Assembly (NCBI RefSeq): GCF_902859915.1
Contig: NZ_CADIKK010000002.1
Location: 248,001 to 312,000, forward strand
Direction: 5' to 3'
DNA length: 64,000 bases
Origin: Paraburkholderia ultramafica
Lineage (GTDB): Bacteria > Pseudomonadota > Gammaproteobacteria > Burkholderiales > Burkholderiaceae
Numbering within the stretch: the stretch's first letter is position 1; every line of letters starts with the position of its first letter. The translations under genes and the position numbers were made by a program. Below the pieces are notes generated by a model. It searched no databases and had not been told where the DNA came from. It worked only from the letters and a program-made list of their open reading frames with translations. Of this stretch, positions 52,698 to 61,804 are shown in pieces.

Positions 52698-55600
52698 ATG
52701 CAGGCAAAGAACGAAGAAGCCGTCACGCACTTGCTGAACGATGTCGTCGAATTTGCGCGGGGGCGGCTACCTGAGCCGACCTTCAACGTCGTCGAGCCCT
52801 TTCTGCGGCACTACTACGATTTCGTCGACGCCGACGATCTGCAAAGCCGCTCGATCGCCGACCTGTACGGCGCGGCGCTCGCGCACTGGCAAACCGCGCA
52901 GCGCTTCGTGCCCGGCGCCGAACGGCTGCGCGTCTACAACCCGATCCTCGAACAGCATGGCTGGCACTCCGATCACACGGTGATCGAGATCGTCAACGAC
53001 GACATGCCGTTCCTCGTCGACTCGGTCTCCATGGCGGTCAACGGGCAGGGCCTCGCGCTGCATTCGGTCGTGCATCCGGTGTTTCGCATCTGGCGCGCGC
53101 CCGACGGCGGCATCGCGCGGGTCAGCCAGGGCGCCGAGGATGCCGCCGATACACGCTCGCATCTGACCTCGTGCATCCACTTCGAGGTCGACCGTTGCGG
53201 CGATGCCGCAAAGCTCGACTCACTGCGCGACGGGATCGCCAAGGTGCTGCGCGACGTGCGCGCGGCGGTGGAGGACTGGCCGAAGATCGTCGAACTCGCG
53301 CGCGGGACGATCAAAGGCATGAAGGCGGGCGAGGCGGGGCCGGACGGTCTCGAAGCGCGCGCGTTTCTCGAATGGATTGTGGCCGATCACTTCACCTTTC
53401 TCGGCCAGCGCGACTACGAACTGGTGCAGCACGATAGCGGCTACGGCCTGCGCGCGGTGCCCGGCTCCGGCCTCGGCATTCTGCGCGATGCGCAGCGGCC
53501 GGCCGGCGCCGCCGAAGTCACGGCGTTGCCGCCAGCCGCTGCCGAGATCATCGCGAGCTCGTCGCCGATCTTCCTGACCAAGGCCAATTCGCGGGCGACC
53601 GTGCACCGGCCGGGCTATCTGGACTATGTCGGCATCAAGCTGACCGGCGCGGACGGCAAGGTGACCGGCGAGCGGCGCTTCCTCGGCCTCTATACGTCCA
53701 CCGCCTATTTCGTGTCGGCCGCGGAAATTCCGATCGTGCGGCGCAAATGCGCGAATATCGTGCGGCGCGCCGGTTTCCTGCCAAAAGGTCATCTGGCGAA
53801 ATCGCTGGTGACGGTGCTCGAAACCTATCCACGCGACGAACTGTTTCAGGCCGACGAAGATCAGCTCTACGATATCGCGCTCGGTGTGCTGCGTTTGCAG
53901 GAGCATCAGCGCACGCGTCTGTTCGTGCGGCGCGATCGCTTCGACCGTTTCGTGTCGTGTCTCGTGTTCGTGCCGCGCGACAAGTACAACACCGATCTGC
54001 GCCAGCGCATCGCGAACCTGCTGACTGCCGCGTTCAACGGTGAGAGCGTCGAGTTCACGCCGCTGCTCTCGGAGTCGACGCTCGCGCGGATTCACTTCGT
54101 GCTGCATGCGAAGCCGGGCGGCATGCCCGATGTCGATACGCGCGAACTGGAAGCGCGGCTCGTCCAGGTCTCGCGCCGCTGGCAGGACGATCTCGCCGAC
54201 ACGTTGCTCGACGCGTACGGCGAAGAGCAGGGCAACCGTCTGCTGCAACACTACGCGGCTTCGTTTCCGGCCGGCTACCGTGACGACTATCCCGCCCGCA
54301 CGGCAGTGCGCGATATCGAACTGATCGAACGCGTGCAGGGCAGCGAGCGGCTCGCGATGAACCTGTACCGGCCGATCGAAGCCGGCCCGCGTGCGTTCCG
54401 CTTCAAGGTCTATCGCGCGGGTTTGCCGATCGCGCTGTCGCGCAGCTTGCCGATGCTCGAACATCTGGGCGTGCGTGTCGATGAAGAGCGGCCCTATCTG
54501 ATCGAGGCGCTGGACGCCACCCCTGCGTGGGTTCACGACTTCGGCCTCGAACTCGCGGACGATGCGGAGTTCGACATCGAACGCACGAAGGATCTCTTCG
54601 AAGAGGCGTTCGAGCAGGTGTGGACCGGCGCGATCGAAAGCGACGACTTCAATCGTCTGGTGTTGCGCGCGCAATTGAATGCGCGCGAGGTGACGATCTT
54701 GCGCGCGTACGCGAAGTACTTGCGGCAGGTCGGCTCGACGTTCAGCGACGCGTATATCGAGCGCGCGGTAACCGGCAACCCGGCGATTGCGCGGATGCTG
54801 GTCGAGCTGTTCATCGCACGCTTCAATCCGGTGTTTGGCGACGCGCGCGAGGCGCGGGTCGACGGCTGGCTGCATACGATCGACGGCGCGCTCGATCAGG
54901 TGCCGAATCTCGACGAGGACCGCATCCTGCGGCAGTTTCTCGGCGTGATCAAGGCAACCAGGCGCACGAACTACTATCGCTTCGACGCCGACGGACGGCC
55001 GAAGCCGTATCTGTCCTTTAAGTTCGATCCCGCGCAAGTGCCCGGCTTGCCCGAGCCGAAACCGATGTTCGAGATCTGGGTGTATTCGCCGCGTGTGGAA
55101 GGCGTGCATCTGCGCGGCGGGCGCGTCGCGCGCGGCGGGTTGCGCTGGTCGGACCGGCGCGAGGACTTCCGCACGGAAGTGCTCGGCCTGATGAAGGCGC
55201 AGATGGTGAAGAACGTGGTGATCGTGCCGGTCGGGTCGAAGGGCGGCTTCGTCGTGAAGAATCCACCGCCGCCGAGCGAGCGCGATGCGTGGATGCGCGA
55301 AGGCGTCGCGTGCTATCAGACCTTCCTGCGCGGCCTGCTCGATCTGACCGACAACCTCGCCGGCACGGCCGTGGTGCCGCCACCCGACGTGGCGCGCCAC
55401 GATCCCGACGATCCCTATCTGGTGGTCGCCGCCGACAAAGGCACGGCCACGTTCTCCGACTACGCGAACGCAATCTCGCAGGAGTACGGCTTCTGGCTCG
55501 ACGACGCGTTTGCGTCGGGCGGCTCGGTCGGCTACGACCACAAGAAAATGGCGATCACCGCGCGCGGCGCATGGGAGTCGGTCAAGCGGCACTTCCGCGA

Positions 55601-57539
55601 AATGAGCGTGGATACGCAGACGATGGACTTCACGGTGGTTGGCGTCGGCGATATGTCGGGCGACGTGTTCGGCAACGGCATGCTGTTGTCGCCGCATATC
55701 AAACTGGTGGCCGCGTTCGATCACCGGCATGTCTTCCTCGATCCGAATCCCGATCCGGCGGTCAGTCTTGCTGAACGTGCGCGGCTCTTCACTCTGGACC
55801 GGTCGAGCTGGGCCGACTACGATCCGTCGCTGATCTCGGCGGGCGGCGGCGTGTTTCCGCGCAGCGCCAAGACGATTCCGTTGTCGCCGGCGGTGCAGTC
55901 GGTGCTCGGCATCAGCGCGCCGGCGCTCGCGCCCGCTGAACTAATGCGCGCGATTTTGCAGGCGCCGGTCGATCTGCTTTATAACGGCGGCATCGGCACG
56001 TATGTGAAGGCGAGCCGCGAAACGCATCTGCAGGTGGGCGACCGCGCGAACGACGCGATCCGTGTCAACGGGTCGGATCTGCGTTGCAAGGTCGTGGCCG
56101 AAGGCGGCAATCTCGGCTTGACGCAACACGGGCGCATCGAATTCGCGCAGCGCGGCGGCCGCATCAATACCGATGCGATCGATAACTCCGCGGGGGTCGA
56201 CTGCTCGGACCACGAGGTCAACATCAAGATTCTGCTGGGCCTCGTCGTCGCCGATGGCGAGATGACCGAAAAGCAGCGCAATGCGCTGCTCGCCGAAATG
56301 ACCGACGAAGTCGGCCTGCTCGTGTTGCGGGACAACTACTATCAGACCCAGGCGCTGTCGATTGCGGGCCGCTACGGCATTGAACTGCTCGATGCCGAGG
56401 CGCGGCTGATGCGCTACCTCGAACGTGCGGGGCGCCTGAATCGCGTGATCGAGTTCCTGCCGACCGACGAGGAAGTGGCCGAACGGCTCGCCGCGAAACA
56501 AGGCCTGACCACGCCCGAGCGTGCGGTGCTGCTCGCCTATAGCAAGATGTGGCTGTACGACGCGCTGCTCGAATCGTCAATGCCGGAAGACCCGCTCGTC
56601 GCCGACATGCTGGTCGAGTACTTCCCGAAGCCGCTGCGCCAGCGCTTCAGCGTGCCGATGCAGCGCCACCCGTTGCGCCGCGAAATTCTCGCGACGCATC
56701 TGACCAACGCGTTGGTGAACCGGGTCGGCTGCGAGTTCGTGCATCGGCTGATGGAAGAAACCGACGCGCAGCCTGGCGACATTGTGCGCGCGTGCATCAT
56801 GGCGCGCGACGTGTTCGATCTCGACGACGTATGGCGCAGCATCGACGCGCTCGACAACCGTGTCGCCGACGATGTGCAGGCGCGCATGTTCGTCGAAGTC
56901 GCGCGGCTCGTCGAACGCTCGGCGCTGTGGTTCCTGCGGCATTTGCAATCGGGCGCGGTCGGCAACGGCGACATGGCCGGCCTGCTCGCGCGCTGCCGCG
57001 ACGCGGCGCAACGCCTTGCGCCGCAGTGGCCCGTTCTGTTGCCGAGCGCGGACCTCGAAGCACTGTCGGAACGGCAACGCGTGCTCGCCGATGCCGGCGT
57101 GGACAGCGAACTGGCAGTGCGGATCGCGAGCGGCGAGATCTCGGCGGCGTTGCTCGACATTGCCGAAGTGGCGTCGACCTGCGCACGCAGTCTCGAACTG
57201 GTGGCGGGCGTGTACTTCGCGCTCGGCACGCTGCTGAACTACAGCTGGATCAGCGAACGCGCGGCCGCGTTGCCGGCGCCCACGCACTGGGACATGCTGG
57301 CGCGCGCCACGGCGCTGGCCGAACTCGCGCGCCTCAAACGCGCGCTGACCACGAGTGCGTTGGCCGACGCCGACGACGCATCGACGCCGGACGCGCTGGT
57401 GCACGCATGGCGTGACAAACGCGCCGCGCAACTCGAACGCTATACGCGCCTGCTGGCCGATCTGCGCGCCACGGGCGGGGCGAGTCTGTCAGTGCTGCTG
57501 GTGATCGTGCGCGAGATGGCGGCGCTCGAGCGGGTCTAG
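52698..57539 (+). CDS. gdhZ: Large NAD-specific glutamate dehydrogenase
   Basis: The ATG at 52698 has GGGAG eight bases upstream. The 1613-residue protein belongs to the 180-kDa class of NAD-glutamate dehydrogenases, which convert glutamate to 2-oxoglutarate and ammonium and run mainly in the catabolic direction. The first 700 residues hold ACT-like and helical regulatory modules. The catalytic core begins near residue 810 with RGGLRWSDRREDFRTEVLGL, KNVVIVPVGSKGGFVVKNPP (active Lys), VGYDHKKMAITARGAWESVK, the NAD-binding VVGVGDMSGDVFGNGMLLS and NIKILLGLVVADGEMTEKQR. No partner genes are adjacent. Confidence 0.94.
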   Translation: MQAKNEEAVTHLLNDVVEFARGRLPEPTFNVVEPFLRHYYDFVDADDLQSRSIADLYGAALAHWQTAQRFVPGAERLRVYNPILEQHGWHSDHTVIEIVNDDMPFLVDSVSMAVNGQGLALHSVVHPVFRIWRAPDGGIARVSQGAEDAADTRSHLTSCIHFEVDRCGDAAKLDSLRDGIAKVLRDVRAAVEDWPKIVELARGTIKGMKAGEAGPDGLEARAFLEWIVADHFTFLGQRDYELVQHDSGYGLRAVPGSGLGILRDAQRPAGAAEVTALPPAAAEIIASSSPIFLTKANSRATVHRPGYLDYVGIKLTGADGKVTGERRFLGLYTSTAYFVSAAEIPIVRRKCANIVRRAGFLPKGHLAKSLVTVLETYPRDELFQADEDQLYDIALGVLRLQEHQRTRLFVRRDRFDRFVSCLVFVPRDKYNTDLRQRIANLLTAAFNGESVEFTPLLSESTLARIHFVLHAKPGGMPDVDTRELEARLVQVSRRWQDDLADTLLDAYGEEQGNRLLQHYAASFPAGYRDDYPARTAVRDIELIERVQGSERLAMNLYRPIEAGPRAFRFKVYRAGLPIALSRSLPMLEHLGVRVDEERPYLIEALDATPAWVHDFGLELADDAEFDIERTKDLFEEAFEQVWTGAIESDDFNRLVLRAQLNAREVTILRAYAKYLRQVGSTFSDAYIERAVTGNPAIARMLVELFIARFNPVFGDAREARVDGWLHTIDGALDQVPNLDEDRILRQFLGVIKATRRTNYYRFDADGRPKPYLSFKFDPAQVPGLPEPKPMFEIWVYSPRVEGVHLRGGRVARGGLRWSDRREDFRTEVLGLMKAQMVKNVVIVPVGSKGGFVVKNPPPPSERDAWMREGVACYQTFLRGLLDLTDNLAGTAVVPPPDVARHDPDDPYLVVAADKGTATFSDYANAISQEYGFWLDDAFASGGSVGYDHKKMAITARGAWESVKRHFREMSVDTQTMDFTVVGVGDMSGDVFGNGMLLSPHIKLVAAFDHRHVFLDPNPDPAVSLAERARLFTLDRSSWADYDPSLISAGGGVFPRSAKTIPLSPAVQSVLGISAPALAPAELMRAILQAPVDLLYNGGIGTYVKASRETHLQVGDRANDAIRVNGSDLRCKVVAEGGNLGLTQHGRIEFAQRGGRINTDAIDNSAGVDCSDHEVNIKILLGLVVADGEMTEKQRNALLAEMTDEVGLLVLRDNYYQTQALSIAGRYGIELLDAEARLMRYLERAGRLNRVIEFLPTDEEVAERLAAKQGLTTPERAVLLAYSKMWLYDALLESSMPEDPLVADMLVEYFPKPLRQRFSVPMQRHPLRREILATHLTNALVNRVGCEFVHRLMEETDAQPGDIVRACIMARDVFDLDDVWRSIDALDNRVADDVQARMFVEVARLVERSALWFLRHLQSGAVGNGDMAGLLARCRDAAQRLAPQWPVLLPSADLEALSERQRVLADAGVDSELAVRIASGEISAALLDIAEVASTCARSLELVAGVYFALGTLLNYSWISERAAALPAPTHWDMLARATALAELARLKRALTTSALADADDASTPDALVHAWRDKRAAQLERYTRLLADLRATGGASLSVLLVIVREMAALERV

Positions 57540-57693
57540 CGAGACGCGCGGCGAGCGGGAGAGATGCCGTCGAGTATCAGCAGGAGTGCGGTGCAAACAA
57601 CGCAGGGGTTGGACGCGTGCCACCCGGCGTGTCCATAATACGAATGCTTGCCAACCGAAAGCTCTCTGCAAACTCACGGACGCCCGCCCGACG

Positions 57694-58599
57694 ATGAAAG
57701 AAGAATCGCCGAAACCCATTATTTATGCGCTCGCCGCCAACCTCGGCATCGCCATCTGCAAGTTCGCGGCGGCGTCGTTTACCGGCTCCGGTTCGATGTT
57801 CGCGGAAGCCATTCACTCGACCGCCGACTGCGGCAATCAACTGTTGCTGCTATTCGGGCTGCGTCAGGCCCGCAGGCCGGCGAGCCCCCTGCATCCGCTG
57901 GGCGGCGGACGCGAAATCAACTTCTATTCGCTGCTGGTCGCGTTGCTGCTGTTCTTTGTCGGCGGCGCGTTTTCGGTGTACGAGGGCGTGCATCGTCTGT
58001 TCACGCGCGAGCCGTTGCAGTTTGCTTATGTCGCATTAGCCGTGCTCGGGGTGTCGGTGGTGCTCGAAGCGTTGTCGCTGTGGGGCGCGCTCAAGGAGAT
58101 CCGCAAGACGAATCCGGACAAGAACATGTGGCGGTGGTTTCGCGAGACGCGCGAGTCCGAGTTGCTGGTCGTCGCGGGTGAGGACATCGCCGCGTTGGCG
58201 GGTCTTGCGATCGCGTTTGTCGCCGTGCTGCTCACGATGGTGACCGGCAATCCCGTCTATGACGCGTTGGGCTCCGTTGGCGTGGGCTTTCTGCTGATGG
58301 TGATCGCGTGGCTGGTGGCGCGCGAAGTGAAGTCGATGATCGTCGGCGAATCGGCGAGCCCGGAAGTGCGCCGCGCGATCGAGGCACACCTGCGCGCACG
58401 CTCCGAGATTCGCGGCATCATCAATATGATTACGCTGCAATGGGGGCGTCACGTGGTGGTGGCGGTGCAGGCGGAAATGATCGACTACGCAAGCGGCCGC
58501 GCGATGGTCGATGCGATCAATGTGATCGAGGCTGATTTGCAGGCTACGTTTCCGCAGGTGCGGTGGGTGTTTTTTGAGCCGGAAGTGCCGCGTGCTTGA
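57694..58599 (+). CDS. Cation diffusion facilitator family transporter
   Basis: The 301-residue protein has six hydrophobic segments. The metal motif of the second helix is seen as AIHSTADCGNQLLL (His and Asp) and that of the fifth as VVAGEDIAALAGLAI (Asp). The cytoplasmic C-terminal domain (EVRRAIEAHLRARSEIRGII) is shortened relative to typical members. CDF proteins export zinc, iron, manganese or cobalt in exchange for protons. The segment HPLGGGREINFYSLLVALLL groups it with SLC30A9-like bacterial members. Metal unknown. Confidence 0.87.
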   Translation: MKEESPKPIIYALAANLGIAICKFAAASFTGSGSMFAEAIHSTADCGNQLLLLFGLRQARRPASPLHPLGGGREINFYSLLVALLLFFVGGAFSVYEGVHRLFTREPLQFAYVALAVLGVSVVLEALSLWGALKEIRKTNPDKNMWRWFRETRESELLVVAGEDIAALAGLAIAFVAVLLTMVTGNPVYDALGSVGVGFLLMVIAWLVAREVKSMIVGESASPEVRRAIEAHLRARSEIRGIINMITLQWGRHVVVAVQAEMIDYASGRAMVDAINVIEADLQATFPQVRWVFFEPEVPRA

Positions 58600-58686
58600 A
58601 TGAGCGTGCGCCTGTTTGAATCGAGGCCGGCGGATTCTGTTGCGGTTTCCGCGCGGCCTTCGTGGTCGCGTTTGCGTGGGGACTGC

Positions 58687-59667
58687 TTATTTAAACCCGG
58701 TCACCGCATGCGGCACGTACAGCTCCTCAAGCTGCCGAATTTCTTCCGCGCTCAGATTCAACGACAGCGCCGCAACCGCATCATCCAGATGATGCAGCTT
58801 GGTCGCGCCGACAATCGGCGCGGTAATCGGCTGCTTCTGCAACACCCACGCTAGCGCGACTTGCGCGCGCGGCACACCGCGTTCCTTTGCGATCTGGCTG
58901 ACCCGTTCGACGATCCGCCGATCCGCATCCTCCGTATGCGCATAGAGCGTGCGGCCAAATTCATCCGTCTCGGAGCGCGCGCTTTCGGTGTCCCAGTCGC
59001 GTGTCAAACGTCCGCGCGCGAGCGGGCTCCACGGAATCACGCCGATGCCTTCGCTTTCGCACAGCGGCAGCATCTCGCGCTCTTCCTCGCGGTACAGCAG
59101 ATTCACGTAGTTCTGCATCGTCACGAAACGCGTCCAGCCATGACGCTCGGCGACGTGCAGCGCCTTCGCGAACTGCCACGCGTACATCGACGACGCGCCG
59201 ATATAGCGGGCCTTGCCGGCCTTCACGACATCGTGCAGCGCCTCCATGGTTTCTTCGATCGGCGTGCCGTAGTCCCAGCGATGGATCTGGTACAGGTCGA
59301 CGTAGTCCGTACCGAGGCGCCGCAGGCTGTGATCGATTTCCGCCATGATCGCCTTGCGTGACAGGCCCGCGCCATTCGGGCCGGGATGCATGCGGCTATT
59401 CACCTTGGTGGCGAGCACGATCTCGTCGCGCTTCGCAAAGTCCTTGAGCGCGCGGCCGACGATTTCTTCGCTGGTGCCGTCCGAGTAGACATTCGCCGTG
59501 TCGAAGAAATTGATGCCGTGATCGAGCGCCTGCTTGATGAAGGGCCGTGCGGCTTCGTCGTCGAGCGACCACGGATGCGTGCCGCGCGAGGGCACGCCGT
59601 AGCTCATGCAGCCGAGACAAAGACGCGATACATCGAGGCCGGTGCGGCCGAGTTTCACATAGTCCAT
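58687..59667 (-). CDS. Aldo/keto reductase
   Basis: The ATG at 59667 follows GGAG and gives 326 residues, the full family length. The catalytic tetrad is visible: Asp and Tyr in INFFDTANVYSDG, Lys in IVLATKVNS, His in LYQIHRWDYG. The C-terminal cofactor site is QPITAPIVGATKLHHL. It resembles the YajO/tas-like group, which reduces aldehydes and ketones with NADPH. It is intact, unlike the remnant at 15425-15791, and it stands alone. Confidence 0.9.
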   Translation of the reverse strand: MDYVKLGRTGLDVSRLCLGCMSYGVPSRGTHPWSLDDEAARPFIKQALDHGINFFDTANVYSDGTSEEIVGRALKDFAKRDEIVLATKVNSRMHPGPNGAGLSRKAIMAEIDHSLRRLGTDYVDLYQIHRWDYGTPIEETMEALHDVVKAGKARYIGASSMYAWQFAKALHVAERHGWTRFVTMQNYVNLLYREEEREMLPLCESEGIGVIPWSPLARGRLTRDWDTESARSETDEFGRTLYAHTEDADRRIVERVSQIAKERGVPRAQVALAWVLQKQPITAPIVGATKLHHLDDAVAALSLNLSAEEIRQLEELYVPHAVTGFK

Positions 59668-59702
59668 CGTGGTGCTCCAGTTGTGATGTGCACAAAGGCG
59701 GT

Positions 59703-59750
59703 GCGCCTCCTTGGGGGACTTCCTTTCTTCAGGTGCCCCCAAGGGGGCGC
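59703..59750. repeat. Long GC-rich hairpin, likely a dispersed intergenic repeat
   Basis: GCGCCTCCTTGGGGG (59703-59717) and CCCCCAAGGGGGCGC (59736-59750) pair over 15 bases with one G-U pair and an 18-base loop with CCTTTCTTC. Hairpins of this kind recur between genes in Paraburkholderia. It lies just upstream of the aldo/keto reductase start and could be a terminator for an opposite transcript or a REP-like element. Confidence 0.55.
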
Positions 59751-59948
59751 GCTACGGGCTTCCGATTATAGGGAAATGACGCGAACAACGTGCTGCGCCG
59801 AATCAGCCAGGCGTGCCCGCCGGTTCCATTTGCCGTACGGGAAATTGCGTATCACGTAGTGGCAAATAATTTCTTCGCACTTATACTTCTTTCGGCTTGA
59901 AAGCAGCACTCTCTCCCAACCTGCATCACAAGCAAAAGAAGGAAGATC

Positions 59949-61025
59949 ATGATGCTGACTCGCTCACTCGGCGCGCTATGCGCCTTTGCACTCGCGGCAT
60001 GCGCGGCCTTTTCGTCCGGACCGGCCAGCGCGGACGACAACGGCGGTTTCTCGCACGGCGACGGCGGCTCGCATGGGCAGCCCGTCAAGGTGATGATCAT
60101 CTCGATGTTCGGCCCCGAGGGCCAGGTGTGGCTCGACCGGCTCGGCCCGTGGCACGACATTGCAGTGGATGGTTTGTCGCCCGACTACCCGGCGGTTCAT
60201 TGCAACAAGCAGGACATTTGCGTGATGACCACCGGCATGGGGCACAGCAACGCGGCGGCGTCGATCATGGCGCTGACCTTCTCGCCGCGTTTCGATTTGC
60301 GGCACACGTACTTCATGGTTGCCGGGATTGCCGGGATCGATCCGCAGCAAGGCACGGTGGGATCGGCCGCGTGGGCGAAGTATCTGGTCGACTTCGGCAT
60401 TCAGTGGGAGATCGACGGGCGCGAGATTCCGCCTGGCTGGAATACGGGCTATCTGGGGATCAACACGACGAGCCCTTCCGCCAAGCCGCCGCTCGACTAC
60501 CGCACCGAGGTGTTCCAGTTGAACACGCAACTCGCCGATACGGCATTTGCGTTGTCGCACAGCGTTGCACTGTCCGATAACGCACAGGCTCAGGCCGCAC
60601 GCGCGAAATATTCCTATGCGCCGGCAAATCGTCCGCCTACGGTGATTCAATGCGATACGCTGGCTGGCGACACCTGGTGGTCAGGAACATTGCTCGGTCA
60701 GCGGGCCCGTGATTGGACCAGCATTCTGACGGACGGCAAAGGTGTTTACTGCACGACCCAGCAGGAAGACAACGCCACGTACGAGGCGCTCAAGCGTGCC
60801 GCTTCCGTACACAAGGTCGATCTGAACCGCGTTGCTGTATTGCGCGCGGGTTCCGATTTCGATCGGCCCTACGATGGCCAGACGAGTGCGGACAACCTGC
60901 TGAACTATGCGGCGCAGGGCGGCTTCACGATTGCTATCGAGAACCTGTTCCGCTCCGGAAATCCGCTGGTGCAGGACATCGTCACGCATTGGGGCGAGTG
61001 GCGCGAAGGCGTGCCAAAGCGGTAA
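59949..61025 (+). CDS. Purine nucleoside permease-family protein
   Basis: The 358-residue protein has a signal peptide (MMLTRSLGALCAFALAACAA, cut near SADD), so the mature part is periplasmic, and no membrane helices follow. It shows PVKVMIISMFGPEGQVWLDR, VMTTGMGHSNAAASIMAL, FMVAGIAGIDPQQGTVGSAA and AVLRAGSDFDRPYDGQTSAD, the conserved blocks of the NUP family. The family was named from a fungal nucleoside permease, but the fold resembles nucleoside phosphorylases, so periplasmic nucleoside hydrolysis or binding is possible. GGAAG precedes the start. Confidence 0.85.
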   Translation: MMLTRSLGALCAFALAACAAFSSGPASADDNGGFSHGDGGSHGQPVKVMIISMFGPEGQVWLDRLGPWHDIAVDGLSPDYPAVHCNKQDICVMTTGMGHSNAAASIMALTFSPRFDLRHTYFMVAGIAGIDPQQGTVGSAAWAKYLVDFGIQWEIDGREIPPGWNTGYLGINTTSPSAKPPLDYRTEVFQLNTQLADTAFALSHSVALSDNAQAQAARAKYSYAPANRPPTVIQCDTLAGDTWWSGTLLGQRARDWTSILTDGKGVYCTTQQEDNATYEALKRAASVHKVDLNRVAVLRAGSDFDRPYDGQTSADNLLNYAAQGGFTIAIENLFRSGNPLVQDIVTHWGEWREGVPKR

Positions 61026-61048
61026 CCGAAAATCTCTTCAATAGCGAC

Positions 61049-61075
61049 GTGCCCGCGCAGCAGGAGCGCGGGCAC
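61049..61075 (+). terminator. Hairpin after the nucleoside permease gene
   Basis: GTGCCCGCGC (61049-61058) and GCGCGGGCAC (61066-61075) form a perfect 10-base stem with a 7-base loop, 24 bases after the stop codon. No T run follows. It is the likely 3' end of the transcript. Confidence 0.6.
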
Positions 61076-61116
61076 ACGTGCGACAGGTACAGCAAACTAC
61101 CCGCTATCGACACCAC

Positions 61117-61191
61117 TTAATGTTGTGGCGCGCGGAACGGCGTCCACACTGGGGTGTCGGTATCCCATTGATCCAGTTCGGATGGTGTCAT
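61117..61191 (-). CDS. Possible 24-residue small protein with a strong ribosome site
   Basis: AAAAAGGAG stands six bases before the ATG at 61191. The frame encodes MTPSELDQWDTDTPVWTPFR, then APQH and a stop. It is acidic at the start, Trp/Pro-rich and not hydrophobic. It could be a genuine small protein, a leader peptide or the head of a lost gene. The ribosome site is unusually good for a chance frame. It lies 88 bases after the end of the minus-strand DUF4148 gene. Confidence 0.35.
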   Translation of the reverse strand: MTPSELDQWDTDTPVWTPFRAPQH

Positions 61192-61278
61192 GATGTGCTC
61201 CTTTTTGAAGAATGCATGTGTGGCGCCGCAATGACTGTTTATTTTGGAAACCGAATCATTGCGGCGTCTTCATTTGAA

Positions 61279-61590
61279 TTACTGTCCGTTGGCGACGCGT
61301 GTCACGACGCCATTCGTGCCTTCCTGCAACGCAATGCGCGCGGCTTGCGTCTGGCCGATCAAACCTTTGTTCGGATAGCTGGTGCGATTCAGCGCGGGCA
61401 GTGAGCCGTCACGATAAGCCGCGACCAGTTCGGCCTTGACTTCGGCACGCGTTTTTGCGCTCGTGCTCGGTGCGGGTTGCGTTTGATAAGTACCGGCGCG
61501 GCCAATGCCGCCACCGCCGTTGCCTTGCGCAAACACCGGCGCGCTTGCGAGCAGCGAAAGAGCCAGGCCAGCCAAGAGATTGCGTTTCAT
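61279..61590 (-). CDS. DUF4148 exported small protein
   Basis: The 103-residue protein has a signal peptide (MKRNLLAGLALSLLASAPVF, cut after AQG), a Gly-rich stretch and the DUF4148-type core KTRAEVKAELVAAYRDGSLP. The C-terminus TQAARIALQEGTNGVVTRVA is less typical than in the 29399-29725 paralog, which keeps the shorter core and a Ser/Gly tail. Function unknown, periplasmic location expected. Confidence 0.8.
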   Translation of the reverse strand: MKRNLLAGLALSLLASAPVFAQGNGGGGIGRAGTYQTQPAPSTSAKTRAEVKAELVAAYRDGSLPALNRTSYPNKGLIGQTQAARIALQEGTNGVVTRVANGQ

Positions 61591-61804
61591 GATTCACTCC
61601 GGTCGATTCATTTGCAGCACGAGCGGCGCTGCGACAGGGTGAAATGTAGACTTTGGGGCAGTGCGGATAAATCGCACTTTCGCGAAATGAATTGTCGCGA
61701 TTTCGGAACAATCGCGATGGCGGCCTTGCTAACTCAAGCAACCGCGGCATTAGAGCCGCGGTTGGAATTCACTTTTCCAGATTCCGTACTTCAATTCCGG
61801 TTAA

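Noticed and set aside
53220..55730. 836-codon open frame on the minus strand opposite the glutamate dehydrogenase
   Set aside because: Typical shadow frame in a GC-rich gene: His/Arg-rich with no recognisable motif, while the plus strand encodes a well-conserved protein throughout.
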